Origin: Ignavibacteriota bacterium | GTDB lineage: Bacteria; Bacteroidota; Ignavibacteria; Kapaibacteriales; UBA2268 | NCBI GenBank assembly: GCA_024636855.1 | Contig: JAGXGG010000104.1 | Coordinates: 1-51,000 of the forward strand | Reading direction: 5' to 3' | DNA: 51,000 bases | The notes under the pieces: model-generated | What the model was told of the DNA's origin: nothing | What the model saw: only the letters and a program-made list of their open reading frames with translations | Database searches by the model: none | Part shown: positions 9,229 to 18,910 of the stretch, in pieces | How the letters are laid out: each line of letters starts with the position of its first letter | Numbering within the stretch: position 1 is the first letter of the stretch | Position numbers and translations under genes: made by a program

Positions 9229-12057
9229 ATGAAAACAACCAAAACAGTAATACTTTTTTTCTTTTTGTCATTATCTCTCCAAGCACAATGGCAGAAAACT
9301 GACTATGGATTTGTGTCGGCTGATAGTACTTTCGGGTTAATCAAGTATGATACAGATTTTGAGAAACTAACTATAGAGTCTAATAAATCTATGTCGGTTT
9401 TTGACCTAGATGAAGGTGAAATTATAGATCAAAAAGTTATAGATAATCCAGAAGATAGTCTAATTGTTACTACTTATGATTTGAAATATCAATATCAAGT
9501 ACTAACTAAATTAAAAGACCCAGGAATCCATAATGGGGAAGGTATACAAGTAATTAAGATATTTAAAAAGGAAGATAATAAAATAGTAGATACTATTATA
9601 GATACTCTTCGATATGAGTATGACGGTCATGGACTTAGAGGAGCCGTTAGTATAAATTACAAATTAGTAGATGACTCTCTTCTAGTAATCAGCATGGAGA
9701 TGATTGAATACTGGGATGTAGAGAGAGAAAGTGATCTAACATTCATCTATAATTTGGAGAGTAAAACTTATGATAAAATTGATGGTATTTTTAGCTCTTA
9801 TTATGATTACTTTTCAAGTACTGAAATTATGTTTTTAGTAGACGTTACTTCCATTAGGTCGTTTAATCCGGATACATATAAAAGTTTTGGCTATTATAAT
9901 TTCTATAAATTAGATGGTTCTTTAAGAGCATATTTCAATTCAGATGAGTTAATTTTAAAAAATATAGCTTTGCCTAATAATAGTAATAAATTTATCGTAT
10001 TCTATGATAATGGCTATTTTCTAGAGTCGTTTGATAATGATGATAGGATTGAACATGAAACTAAAAAATACCTTGGAATGGGTGCAAAATTCTCAGAATT
10101 TGATGATTATCTTATTGTCCATGAATTCAAAGATAGTAAAAATAGTTTTCATATAGTTAACTTTGAGGATAATAAAATATTAGAGACTATTGAAATTGAT
10201 TATTCAAAGAGATTAGATGTTATAAAATACAAAGGCGAATATATATATTGTAGAGGAACAGATGGAAGGATATTGAAAATATACTCTCAATTCTTCGATA
10301 AAAATAAACTTCAGAGTCGTTTTATCACTGATAAAGATACCTTTTTTGTGGAAGATTTGGTGAATTTCTATGATAATTCCTTAGGTTTACCCACAAAATG
10401 GCAATGGGACTTTGGAGATGGTACCACTAGCAATGAACAAAACCCGACAAAAGTATATACGGAAACAGGCGAATATACTGTAAGACTAATTGTTGAGAAT
10501 GATCTTGGTCTTAAAGACACGCTTAAAAAAGAAAACTATATCAAAATTGTTCCAAGATTAGAAGCACTATTTACTTATGAAATTCTTTCTGAGAATCCCT
10601 TGGAAGTTAAATTTAACAATGTTAGTACTGGGAATCCAATAGAGTATATCTGGAATTTTGGAGATGGAACACTATCAGACAAAGAAAATCTAGAACATAA
10701 GTATGATGTAGGGATATATGATATTTCACTGACTGTATTTGATAAATATGATAACTTTGATCAAAAAATACTTTTGAAGGAATTCAATACTTCTATTGAA
10801 ACTCCAATAAATTTACCAGATTTTGATTTCTCTACATTTACACAATTGCAATTACCTACGACTTCTAACCTAACTGATGTTGAATTTTTCAATGAGAAGA
10901 TAGGGATAATAGTATCTAAAAGTGGTGAAATATTCACAACAAATGATGGTGGTATGAGCTGGACAAAATCTGTTTTCTCTAAGAATTTCAAACCAAATAG
11001 ATTAAGATTCCTATCTAATGGAGATGCCATTATAGTAGGGGATAGAGGTACTCAAATAAAATCATTTGATTTTGGAAAGACATGGGTCGAAAACACTAAT
11101 ATTGATACAACCAGAAATATTATTGATTTCGATTGTATTTCACCTTTTGATTGTAGATTGCTAACAGATATCAATCAAATATTTAGTATCAATAAAAAGT
11201 TAGGAATTGAGTCAGAAAATAAATTCAAAGCTACTTTTAACCCCTCATTATATCTATCTAAAACTACAACAGAAGCTTTAAAAGCAATTGTTGCTAATGA
11301 GCATTCATATATAGTTGGAACTGGTTCAATTTTTCTCGAAAAAATTAATTCAAGAGATATTTATTTTAGAACACTGATGGAAACCTCAAACTTTGATAAT
11401 TATAAGTTTATGATATATTATGATATAAGGACTGATAAAAACGATGTAATGACGGAGTTAGAAAAGTTAGACAGCAATAATATTCTTTATTCGATGAATA
11501 ATAATACACTATATTATTTCTATAAAAATTCTAGTTATCCTCCTTATGAGATATATTCGACTAGTTCTACTTTTGATAAATTTTATTCATCTTTGAATCA
11601 GATAGTAATTCCTATAATGGATGGAAATCTCGTTTATATGGATAGTATGGTATATGATAGGAACGGGTTTAACTCAAGAACAACAACTATAAAGCTAGAT
11701 GATTCACCTCTTTACGATTACTACCAAATAACTCTAACTAAAGGAATAGCAGTAGGTGAGAGCGGGAAGTATTATATAACAGATTTCACAACTGGAATCG
11801 AAACTTATACCACAACACCAGAAATCGAGGTATACCCCAACCCAATAACTGACGTGTTTAACATACATTTCAGTAATATGATGCAAGTGGAATCCCTCAA
11901 TATATTTGATATAACAGGAACTATTGTACGAAGTAATAACTTGTCAGTTTATACTAACAGCATTGTTCAGAAGACAAATGACTTATCTACTGGTATTTAC
12001 TTCATAGAAATAATTACCAATAGTGGTGTTTTTCACAAGAAAATTGTTAAGTTTTAG
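9229..12057 (+). CDS. Large secreted PKD/Asp-box protein with T9SS sorting domain
   Basis: About 942 residues from the ATG at 9229; an upstream in-frame ATG at 9163 would put 22 residues in front of the signal peptide (MKTTKTVILFFFLSLSLQAQ) and is rejected. Residues 20-370 are a beta-rich region with no known name. Two PKD domains follow, marked by WQWDFGDGTTS near 390 and YIWNFGDGTLSD near 474. Then comes an Asp-box propeller-like region (TTNDGGMSWTKS, SFDFGKTWVEN). Residues 865-942 form a T9SS sorting domain (IEVYPNPITDVFNIHF to VFHKKIVKF). It is a cell-surface or secreted protein of unknown role. The next two genes together repeat this architecture, so this is one member of a tandem duplication. 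Confidence 0.88.
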   Translation: MKTTKTVILFFFLSLSLQAQWQKTDYGFVSADSTFGLIKYDTDFEKLTIESNKSMSVFDLDEGEIIDQKVIDNPEDSLIVTTYDLKYQYQVLTKLKDPGIHNGEGIQVIKIFKKEDNKIVDTIIDTLRYEYDGHGLRGAVSINYKLVDDSLLVISMEMIEYWDVERESDLTFIYNLESKTYDKIDGIFSSYYDYFSSTEIMFLVDVTSIRSFNPDTYKSFGYYNFYKLDGSLRAYFNSDELILKNIALPNNSNKFIVFYDNGYFLESFDNDDRIEHETKKYLGMGAKFSEFDDYLIVHEFKDSKNSFHIVNFEDNKILETIEIDYSKRLDVIKYKGEYIYCRGTDGRILKIYSQFFDKNKLQSRFITDKDTFFVEDLVNFYDNSLGLPTKWQWDFGDGTTSNEQNPTKVYTETGEYTVRLIVENDLGLKDTLKKENYIKIVPRLEALFTYEILSENPLEVKFNNVSTGNPIEYIWNFGDGTLSDKENLEHKYDVGIYDISLTVFDKYDNFDQKILLKEFNTSIETPINLPDFDFSTFTQLQLPTTSNLTDVEFFNEKIGIIVSKSGEIFTTNDGGMSWTKSVFSKNFKPNRLRFLSNGDAIIVGDRGTQIKSFDFGKTWVENTNIDTTRNIIDFDCISPFDCRLLTDINQIFSINKKLGIESENKFKATFNPSLYLSKTTTEALKAIVANEHSYIVGTGSIFLEKINSRDIYFRTLMETSNFDNYKFMIYYDIRTDKNDVMTELEKLDSNNILYSMNNNTLYYFYKNSSYPPYEIYSTSSTFDKFYSSLNQIVIPIMDGNLVYMDSMVYDRNGFNSRTTTIKLDDSPLYDYYQITLTKGIAVGESGKYYITDFTTGIETYTTTPEIEVYPNPITDVFNIHFSNMMQVESLNIFDITGTIVRSNNLSVYTNSIVQKTNDLSTGIYFIEIITNSGVFHKKIVKF

Positions 12058-12058
12058 C

Positions 12059-12086
12059 TTGTTATGTAACTTAATTCACATATAAT
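12059..12086 (+). promoter_or_regulatory. Possible promoter before the split paralogue
   Basis: TTGTTA at 12059-12064 and TATAAT at 12081-12086, 16 bases apart, lie 15 bases before the ATG at 12101. The TATAAT sits inside a small inverted repeat (CACAT, ATA, ATGTG). The box is a perfect sigma70-type -10, but the region is AT-rich and FCB bacteria often use another consensus, so this is tentative. Confidence 0.3.
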
Positions 12087-12100
12087 GTGTCATTATAATT

Positions 12101-13936
12101 ATGAAAACACTATTGATGATAATAATCATTTTGCCCCACATTCTTTTAGCTGGTTGGATAAAGGAAGGCAATGGTTATATCTCACAAGATAGTTTACCTG
12201 GTCAGAAAAGATTCCTTCCTTCTGAAAATGCAATCATAGTAGAAAATAAAGACTTTGTCCTCAAATACGACCTCACCACTGGCGAAATAATAAAGCGAAT
12301 AGATATAGAAGAAACGGACCCTAGATATATTACAGCAGTTGCAAATGATGATTTGAGTCAAGTATATATACTTACTGAAGATGATAAAAATGATTCAAGT
12401 ACTTCATATCAACACGTTCTCATTGTTAAGTTGGAAGATTATATATCGAAAAAGGTATATCTAGTCGATTCAATACCAATACCTACAGGTTATCATGATT
12501 ATGTAGTATTAAATTCTTATATCTTTTACTACAATAATAAAATATTTTATTCACTTGATAATAATACAAAAGCGCCTTATCATTATATTACTAGGTCTGA
12601 ACTAAGAATTTATTCGGCTTCAAATCGTGATACTTTACAAAGAATTGAGTTGTACGGAGGGAAAATAGATAGTTATTCCTTATTGAACCCATTTAGCAAC
12701 TATTCTTTTTTCACAAACTATGAATCTGACTATTGGACTGAAGGAGATGATTATTCTGAATATTTAAATCAACTATTATTTTATAGTGATAGTGATGAAA
12801 AAGTATATTCATTTATATCGAAAGAAGGTAGTGGCGCCTTTTCAAATATAGTTAATGGTAAAACAAATAAAAACCGAATTTATGCTTATGGAGGAAAATT
12901 AACTCTATCCGGAATGAATAAAAATAATTCAAGAGTTTTGAACTATGGTGATAAAACTCCAATTTCATTTACTAAAAATGATAATTATTTTTTTGTGGTT
13001 TCCCGTGTATACAATCAAGGTTTTCAGAATGAAACCTCAATTCAATCATTTGAAGGTGATGTGATTTTCGAAGATACAATGTCTATTAATATTCCTACAG
13101 AAATAGTCTTTGACGACGGAAAAACTTTCTACTTTTCGAAAAATGGGAGGTTGTTCAAATATTCACCTGAATTCTTAAAGTTAGAGAACCTAAAAGCTGC
13201 TATGAAGGAGTTGAAAGATACAATTTATTTGGGTGAAGTATTAACTCTCTATAGTCTTTCTTTGGGCTCACCTGATGAAATAAAATGGTATTTGGATGAT
13301 GAATTAGTTTCAGAAGAACAAATATATGATATTTCAATTAATTCTAAAGGTAATCACTATATAAAATTAGTAGTTAAAAACGAGGAATTAGTTGATTCTA
13401 TCGTGAAAGATATTTTTGTAGAAGAATTAGATATTGATGTAACGAAGGAATTAGATTTTAAAATAGAATACGTATCTAAAGATCCATTAGTAGTAAAGTT
13501 TGTAGTTCCAGAAATTTATGATTTCAAGAGTTTTTCATGGAATTTTGGTGATGGGGTTGCAGTACTAGGTAATAAAGTTAAATATAAATTTCAAGATACA
13601 GGAACATATTCAATTACTCTAACTGCAATAAGAGAGGACGGTACATTTATACAAGAAATCAAAGCTGATGTTGTATCATCAAGTGAAATAAACCTAGATT
13701 ACACTAAACCTCTATTTGAAAAATTTAGATTGAGAGATGATAAAAGGTTCTATTTCAAACCTTTAAAAACCCTGAATAATGTTCACATCCGAGTATTTGA
13801 TAAAAATGATATACTACTGTTTGATGAAGAATATATAATCTTTTCAAAGGGCGAAATAAATAGCATCCCCCCTCCAATTGATGAGGTTTATACTATACAA
13901 ATAGAGACTAGTGATGGAGAAGTATATGAGTATTAA
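12101..13936 (+). CDS. Secreted PKD-domain protein, N-terminal half of a split paralogue
   Basis: A 611-residue protein with a signal peptide (MKTLLMIIIILPHILLAG) that parallels the first two thirds of the preceding gene: a GWIKEGNGYISQDS opening like WQKTDYGFVSADS, a beta-rich region, an Ig/PKD-like segment near 385-445 and a PKD domain with SFSWNFGDG near 480. Residues 535-611 look like a worn T9SS sorting domain (VHIRVFDKNDILLFDEEY, then VYTIQIETSDGEVYEY), but the YPNP-like opening and the basic KKIVKF-type end are missing. Its stop lies 11 bases inside the next gene, which matches the remaining third of the neighbouring paralogue. Whether it is exported across the outer membrane is unclear. 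Confidence 0.8.
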   Translation: MKTLLMIIIILPHILLAGWIKEGNGYISQDSLPGQKRFLPSENAIIVENKDFVLKYDLTTGEIIKRIDIEETDPRYITAVANDDLSQVYILTEDDKNDSSTSYQHVLIVKLEDYISKKVYLVDSIPIPTGYHDYVVLNSYIFYYNNKIFYSLDNNTKAPYHYITRSELRIYSASNRDTLQRIELYGGKIDSYSLLNPFSNYSFFTNYESDYWTEGDDYSEYLNQLLFYSDSDEKVYSFISKEGSGAFSNIVNGKTNKNRIYAYGGKLTLSGMNKNNSRVLNYGDKTPISFTKNDNYFFVVSRVYNQGFQNETSIQSFEGDVIFEDTMSINIPTEIVFDDGKTFYFSKNGRLFKYSPEFLKLENLKAAMKELKDTIYLGEVLTLYSLSLGSPDEIKWYLDDELVSEEQIYDISINSKGNHYIKLVVKNEELVDSIVKDIFVEELDIDVTKELDFKIEYVSKDPLVVKFVVPEIYDFKSFSWNFGDGVAVLGNKVKYKFQDTGTYSITLTAIREDGTFIQEIKADVVSSSEINLDYTKPLFEKFRLRDDKRFYFKPLKTLNNVHIRVFDKNDILLFDEEYIIFSKGEINSIPPPIDEVYTIQIETSDGEVYEY

Positions 13937-15323
13937 AGGCTTATTTATATTGCTTATTCTTCTATTTTTAAATTTAAATCTACATTCTGAGGATTATGAT
14001 TTTATTAAATATGAACTATCTACGAAAAGTAATATAGTTGAAGTTGAGTTCTTCAATAAATTTTCAGGAATAATGGTGTCAGAATCTGCTGAAATATTCT
14101 ACACAACAAATGGTGGCAAAGATTGGACTCTTTCAGATTTTAAAATAGATTTTACACCGAAAGCTTTAGCTTATTCTGTTAGTGGCGAAGCTGTAATAAT
14201 CGGTTCTAAAAGTACTATAATTAAGTCTATTGATTATGGTAAGTCTTGGCTAATAATGCAATATGATAAATCCTCTGAAATTATTCTCAATACTATCATA
14301 TCAAAGACTCCTTTTGAGTACTTCATTACTCAAGAAGGGACACGAAATATTTATTACAGTGTAGATGGTTTGCATAGCATAGCAAAGACATCATTAGACG
14401 GGGAATCCGGTCAGTACAAAACGTATCCAAATATTCTAAATAAATATGATAATCAAATTTATGGTGCTGGAAATAGAGAGTTTGAAAGGTCTAGTGATGG
14501 AACTGACTATTGGAATGAAGGGTTGTATAAAACTAAATATTTTCAAACACTTGAAAGGTTATGGTACACCTCATCTATTCGAAGTAATTATGGCAATCCT
14601 CCTGCCAATATTATTGAGGCTTTTGTAATGATAAAAAATGTGGTTTTAAAATTTGATGGATATAGATTAAAACCACAAAATGGTGATAATTTTGGTGATG
14701 GTAACTTTGATATAATATATCAAAATAATAATTTCACAAGTCAGATATTATCATATAATGATAATATGTTTGTAATTCCTGATAGCAAGGGGCAAATAAC
14801 TTATTTAACAAATGTTATTGTAGAAAATACTAGGGTTCGTAAAGATTCTTTCAATGAGAAAAAAGTCCAAGTCACAGACACAACACTTTTCGATTATTTT
14901 CAAATCAAAGATAATAAAGCAATAACTACAAGTATTAACGGTAAGTATTTTATGTATAATAATAGTGGAGTAACTGATTCATTGATTATTGATACTTTAG
15001 GATTTAATTCCATAGATACAGTAGACAATGATAGTACAGACATAATTATAGATGACCCTAAGGACTCTACAGCATTTTCTTCAAGTAATGTTATAGTTTA
15101 CCCAAACCCAACTTCTGATTATTTCACAATTGAATTCCTAGAAAAAACAGAAGTAGAATCTATTCAAATATTCGATGTGAAAGGCTATAGGGAACTGAAC
15201 TATGTATTGAATATAGAGCTAGATATATACAAAATTGATCTTCGAGAATTACAAAGAGGTACATATTATATAGAAATTATCACCAGCAGAGGGGTTTTTC
15301 ACAAGAAAATCGTTAAATTTTAG
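13926..15323 (+). CDS. Secreted Asp-box protein with T9SS sorting domain, C-terminal half of a split paralogue
   Basis: About 465 residues from the ATG at 13926, which gives a clean signal peptide (MSIKGLFILLILLFLNLNLH); another in-frame ATG lies five codons upstream. The body aligns by eye with the C-terminal part of the gene at 9229: NIVEVEFFNKFSGIMVSESA against NLTDVEFFNEKIGIIVSKSG, an Asp-box pair (TTNGGKDWTLS, SIDYGKSWLIM), and TTLFDYFQIKDNKA against SPLYDYYQITLTKG. Residues 388-465 form a T9SS sorting domain beginning VIVYPNPTSDYFTIEF and ending VFHKKIVKF, nearly the same as the sorting domain at 12057. It overlaps the preceding gene by 11 bases. Confidence 0.85.
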   Translation: MSIKGLFILLILLFLNLNLHSEDYDFIKYELSTKSNIVEVEFFNKFSGIMVSESAEIFYTTNGGKDWTLSDFKIDFTPKALAYSVSGEAVIIGSKSTIIKSIDYGKSWLIMQYDKSSEIILNTIISKTPFEYFITQEGTRNIYYSVDGLHSIAKTSLDGESGQYKTYPNILNKYDNQIYGAGNREFERSSDGTDYWNEGLYKTKYFQTLERLWYTSSIRSNYGNPPANIIEAFVMIKNVVLKFDGYRLKPQNGDNFGDGNFDIIYQNNNFTSQILSYNDNMFVIPDSKGQITYLTNVIVENTRVRKDSFNEKKVQVTDTTLFDYFQIKDNKAITTSINGKYFMYNNSGVTDSLIIDTLGFNSIDTVDNDSTDIIIDDPKDSTAFSSSNVIVYPNPTSDYFTIEFLEKTEVESIQIFDVKGYRELNYVLNIELDIYKIDLRELQRGTYYIEIITSRGVFHKKIVKF

Positions 15324-15352
15324 CTTTACTAATAACAAATAATGAAATTAAT

Positions 15353-16150
15353 ATGAAGCAAAAATTGAATTCTATATCTATAAAGAGTTTCATACTCGTT
15401 TTTCTAGTAGCTTGTTCGTTCAATGCATTTCCTGTAAGTGATGATATTCAGTTGGGTAAACAAGTTCAACAAGAAATTCAAAACGACCCAAAGCAATACC
15501 CAATACTCAATAATACTTCTGCTCGTAGCTATTTGCAAAATATGATTAATCAAATCATTATGTCCCCAAAAATCGAGTACAGAAAAGAGTTTGCATACAA
15601 AGTAGAAATAATCAATGATGATAAGATTGTAAACGCATTCTGTACACCCGGTGGTTACATCTATGTATATACAGGCTTACTCAAGAAACTGGACAATGAA
15701 GCAGCCTTAGCTGGTGTTTTAGGGCATGAAATAGCCCATGCTGAGAATAGACACTCAACTCAGAGAATGACTAAAGCTTATGGTGCATCTGTACTTACGA
15801 ATATTGTCTTAGGCAACGATGCTGGACAATTGGAACAATTAGGTGCTAACTTACTAACTGGTCTTGCATTGCTGAAAAATAGCAGAAGTGACGAATTAGA
15901 AGCTGATGAGGATTCATTCCACTATTTAGAATCTACTAAGTGGTATCCAGGCGGTATTAAATTCTTTTTCGAAAAAGTAATGACAAATAAAAGCTCATCT
16001 ATTTTTGAGGAATTACTCTCAACTCACCCTATGCCTCAAGATAGATTAGACCAAATTAATAAGCTAATAAAAGAGTCAAATACAACTGGTGCTACTAAAG
16101 GCGATAATTTATTCAAAGCAAGATACCAAGACTTTCTAAAATCACTATAG
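15353..16150 (+). CDS. M48 family zinc metallopeptidase, probable lipoprotein
   Basis: A 265-residue M48 peptidase. The N terminus has a lipobox-like FLVAC with Cys 21, so it is probably a periplasmic lipoprotein of the BepA/LoiP type involved in outer-membrane protein quality control; that role is inferred. The zinc site HEIAH is at 125-129 and the third ligand is Glu183 in SDELEADE. The conserved NAFCTPGGYIYVYTGLL segment precedes the catalytic helix. A final THPMPQDRL motif is typical of these proteins. It follows the T9SS gene by 29 bases and precedes pyrF by 4 bases, so it probably shares a transcript with them. Confidence 0.92.
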   Translation: MKQKLNSISIKSFILVFLVACSFNAFPVSDDIQLGKQVQQEIQNDPKQYPILNNTSARSYLQNMINQIIMSPKIEYRKEFAYKVEIINDDKIVNAFCTPGGYIYVYTGLLKKLDNEAALAGVLGHEIAHAENRHSTQRMTKAYGASVLTNIVLGNDAGQLEQLGANLLTGLALLKNSRSDELEADEDSFHYLESTKWYPGGIKFFFEKVMTNKSSSIFEELLSTHPMPQDRLDQINKLIKESNTTGATKGDNLFKARYQDFLKSL

Positions 16151-16154
16151 AAAT

Positions 16155-16958
16155 ATGAATTCGATAGAAAAATTAATAGAAGCTGAAAAAAAGAACGACT
16201 CAATACTTTGTGTAGGGTTGGATATAGTTGATGATAAAATGCCTCGGCAAATAGAAAGAAGTATTGAAGGTATGCTCGAGTTTAACGAAGCAATCATTGA
16301 GAGTACTTCAGATTTAGTATCTTCTTATAAGATTAACTTTGCTTTTTATGAGCAATATGGAAGAAGAGGATACGAGCTATTAGAGAAAACAGTAGCTATG
16401 ATTCCTTCGGATATACATATAATAGCAGATGCAAAGAGGGGAGATATAGGCAATACCTCTGCTGCCTACGCTAAGGCTGTATTTGAAGAGTTAAAATGTG
16501 ATTCGATAACTATTAGCCCTTATATGGGGAAAGACTCTGTAAGTCCATTTCTGGACTATTCAAATAAAATGGTATTTCTGCTTTGTTTGACTTCTAATTC
16601 TGGCTCTATTGATTTTGAAAAAGAGAAAATAGGTGATAAGTACTTATACGAAGTTGTATTGGAAAAATCTATGAAATGGGGCAGTGCTGACAATCTAGGA
16701 TATGTTGTAGGTGCTACTCATCCCGACGAGTTAAGAAATATCAGAACTTTAGCTAAAGATAGATACTTCCTTATACCAGGTATAGGAGCACAAGGTGGAA
16801 GCCCAGATGATGTGATGGATGCAAATAGCTCGGGTCCTTCTATTATTAATTCTTCTAGAGGGATAATTTATGCAGGTGGTAATGAAGAAAAATACGAAGA
16901 TTATATCCGACTAGCAGCTTTAGAATTACGCAACCAATTAAATGAAGCAAGGTATTGA
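16155..16958 (+). CDS. pyrF: Orotidine 5'-phosphate decarboxylase, subfamily 2
   Basis: A 267-residue OMP decarboxylase, last step of de novo UMP synthesis. The type 2 signature DAKRGDIGNTSAAYAKA begins at residue 92 and holds the catalytic Asp-Lys-Asp set. An early GLDIV strand, the NFAFYEQYG substrate-side segment, ITISPYMGKDS and a late FLIPGIGAQGG phosphate-binding loop are all present. No other pyr gene is in the window. Its TGA stop overlaps the TTG start of the DUF2851 gene by four bases. Confidence 0.95.
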   Translation: MNSIEKLIEAEKKNDSILCVGLDIVDDKMPRQIERSIEGMLEFNEAIIESTSDLVSSYKINFAFYEQYGRRGYELLEKTVAMIPSDIHIIADAKRGDIGNTSAAYAKAVFEELKCDSITISPYMGKDSVSPFLDYSNKMVFLLCLTSNSGSIDFEKEKIGDKYLYEVVLEKSMKWGSADNLGYVVGATHPDELRNIRTLAKDRYFLIPGIGAQGGSPDDVMDANSSGPSIINSSRGIIYAGGNEEKYEDYIRLAALELRNQLNEARY

Positions 16959-17923
16959 GAGAGATAGAATATCAAAAACTTGTTAGAAATTATCTATCTA
17001 GCATTCCTCTAACTAGCTTCACTACTAAGTCTGGCAAGATAATACAGATTATTTCTCCTGGAATTATCAATGTAAATGAAGGTCCCGATTTTCTTGATTT
17101 TGCAATTATGATTAATGGGAAAGTTATAGTTGGCGACGCTGAATTTCACGTTAATGCTTCTGATTGGAATAATCATAACCATTCGCAAGATAAGAACTAT
17201 GGAAATGTTATACTTCATATAGTTTTCAATGATAATTCGGAATTAATTCATCCAGATATATTGGTTTTGGATAAAGATGAGATAACAAAAGTAGCGACTG
17301 AGGTGCAAACCGAGGGTATTTCATCTTACGAAGAGATACAGCACTTTGCTTTACTCAGATTGCTAAGAAAATCGACAATAGCCCAAAAGAATATAAATCT
17401 ATATGGTCAGAAAAAAGGAATATTAATTACCTTGAAGGAATTTCTAATAGGGTATATGAGTAAAAAGAGAAGACCTATTTATAACAATGATGGTATAATA
17501 GAGTTCTTAGAAGAGTTTGATAATTCGAAGTCTTACGCTTTTTTAGAAAGTATAATAGATGGCGTAAATATAGACATATTCAAAAAACTCGTTGAAATAG
17601 TCAATCAGAAGATACACAATGAAGGCAAAGGTCTAAGAGTAGAAATAATAATAAATTGTATATTGCCCCTTTCACTTTGTCTATCTGATACCAAAAGTAG
17701 AGCAAAGCTATTAGAGTGGTATTGGTCAACCAAATCGATTAATACATACGGATTACTATCAAGAAGATTTGCAGACCTATCTCAAGACTATGTATGGCAA
17801 CAGCAAGGTATGCTCGAATTTTTAAGAGATCACGGAAACAAAAAAAATATAACTGCCGAAGAAATCCAAGACTACGGCATCAACCAAATACTGGAATTTT
17901 ATAGCTATGGAAAAATTGAATAA
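16955..17923 (+). CDS. DUF2851 family protein
   Basis: A 322-residue protein of the uncharacterised DUF2851 family, which is common in Bacteroidota and relatives. The N-terminal block with ISPGIINVNEGPDFLDFAI, VIVGDAEFHVNASDW and NVILHIVFN is the recognisable family core, and the DAEFH and HIV residues suggest a nuclease- or metal-site-like fold, though no activity is known to me. The start is a TTG at 16955 inside the pyrF stop (TTGA). The only nearby upstream ATG (16942) is out of frame, so the TTG is the best choice. Function unknown. Confidence 0.85.
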   Translation: MREIEYQKLVRNYLSSIPLTSFTTKSGKIIQIISPGIINVNEGPDFLDFAIMINGKVIVGDAEFHVNASDWNNHNHSQDKNYGNVILHIVFNDNSELIHPDILVLDKDEITKVATEVQTEGISSYEEIQHFALLRLLRKSTIAQKNINLYGQKKGILITLKEFLIGYMSKKRRPIYNNDGIIEFLEEFDNSKSYAFLESIIDGVNIDIFKKLVEIVNQKIHNEGKGLRVEIIINCILPLSLCLSDTKSRAKLLEWYWSTKSINTYGLLSRRFADLSQDYVWQQQGMLEFLRDHGNKKNITAEEIQDYGINQILEFYSYGKIE

Positions 17924-17938
17924 GGGAAGGGGAGACAG

Positions 17939-18829
17939 ATGAGTTTTATAAAAGTAATAACAAACTCTACTTCAATGGTATTTAAGCCATTGAATTATTT
18001 AATATTTAGATTTATGAATAATAACCTTTACGAAATAAATAAAGTTATTAGACAAGCCAAAATAATTAGAGAAAATCAAATCTATATAGAATTGAATAAC
18101 GGGGATAAGTATTACTTTACTTCTTACGAAGAAAACCCACCAAATAATTTGCGCAATAAGATTACTTATTCAGATAAAAGTAAAATCAGTAAAATTCTTA
18201 ATTATGAGAGATTTTTCTTTATATACGATTTAATTGAAGAAGTTTATGTAAAAGGATCACATTTTAATCAGATTGATTACACAAAGTTTGGGACTATAAT
18301 TGATGCAGGTGCTAATATTGGGGCTTTTACAATTAATGCTAGTAATAAGAATAATAGTTGTAATTTTATTTTAGTTGAACCAGAAGAAAAAAATTGTGTT
18401 GATTTAAAGCAGAATTTAGATGCTAATGGAGTAAAATATTATAATATTGTTAAAAAAGGGTTATGGTCTTCTGATGGCGAGATGTCATTTTACACTAGTA
18501 ACAGAGCTGGAGAACATAGTTTAATTGGTAATGATTTCGGTGTAGAAGTAACTATTGATATAATGCAATTAGAATCACTTTTTGAACAGAATACAATCTC
18601 TAATCCTGTATTATTAAAAATGGATATTGAAGGTGCTGAATTAGAAGTTATAAAAAGTAGTATTGAGTTTTTAAAAAAACAAAAAGATTTAACTTTACTT
18701 ATTGAAGCTCTTCATTTTGTAGATAATAATGAAACATATAAAGAACTAATACCCCTTTTAAAGAATAATGGATTTGAAATACTAGATTGGGGAAGTGATT
18801 TTAGGGGTACTATACTAGCTAAGAGTTAG
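17939..18829 (+). CDS. FkbM family SAM-dependent methyltransferase
   Basis: 296 residues. The C-terminal 170 residues form an FkbM-type methyltransferase: SAM motif I IIDAGANIGAFTINAS near residue 120, the acidic ribose-binding end FILVEPEEKN, and the late LLKMDIEGAELEVIKSS motif. The N-terminal 100 residues are not recognisable. FkbM enzymes usually O-methylate sugars or natural products, so a role in surface glycans is possible. A strong Shine-Dalgarno-like AAGGGGAGACAG precedes the ATG, unusual for this window. Codon use is more AT-rich than in pyrF and DUF2851 next to it, which hints at a later acquisition. Confidence 0.85.
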   Translation: MSFIKVITNSTSMVFKPLNYLIFRFMNNNLYEINKVIRQAKIIRENQIYIELNNGDKYYFTSYEENPPNNLRNKITYSDKSKISKILNYERFFFIYDLIEEVYVKGSHFNQIDYTKFGTIIDAGANIGAFTINASNKNNSCNFILVEPEEKNCVDLKQNLDANGVKYYNIVKKGLWSSDGEMSFYTSNRAGEHSLIGNDFGVEVTIDIMQLESLFEQNTISNPVLLKMDIEGAELEVIKSSIEFLKKQKDLTLLIEALHFVDNNETYKELIPLLKNNGFEILDWGSDFRGTILAKS

Positions 18830-18831
18830 AT

Positions 18832-18857
18832 TCAATAATAATTATTTTAATTATTGA
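18832..18857. repeat. AT-only inverted repeat after the methyltransferase gene
   Basis: TCAATAAT and ATTATTGA are separated by 10 bases directly after the FkbM stop. It could be a weak transcript end or chance in AT-rich DNA; there is no T-run after it. Confidence 0.25.
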
Positions 18858-18868
18858 TTAGAAGTCAA

Positions 18869-18876
18869 TATATTTG
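18869..18876 (+). promoter_or_regulatory. Possible Bacteroidetes-type -7 element before the LamG lipoprotein
   Basis: TATATTTG matches the TAnnTTTG consensus used by the Bacteroidetes primary sigma factor and lies 35 bases before the ATG at 18911. A properly spaced -33 TTTG is not visible, so support is partial. Confidence 0.3.
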
Positions 18877-18910
18877 CAAGAGGAATCTATAAAAAACAAT
18901 AGGGAAATTT

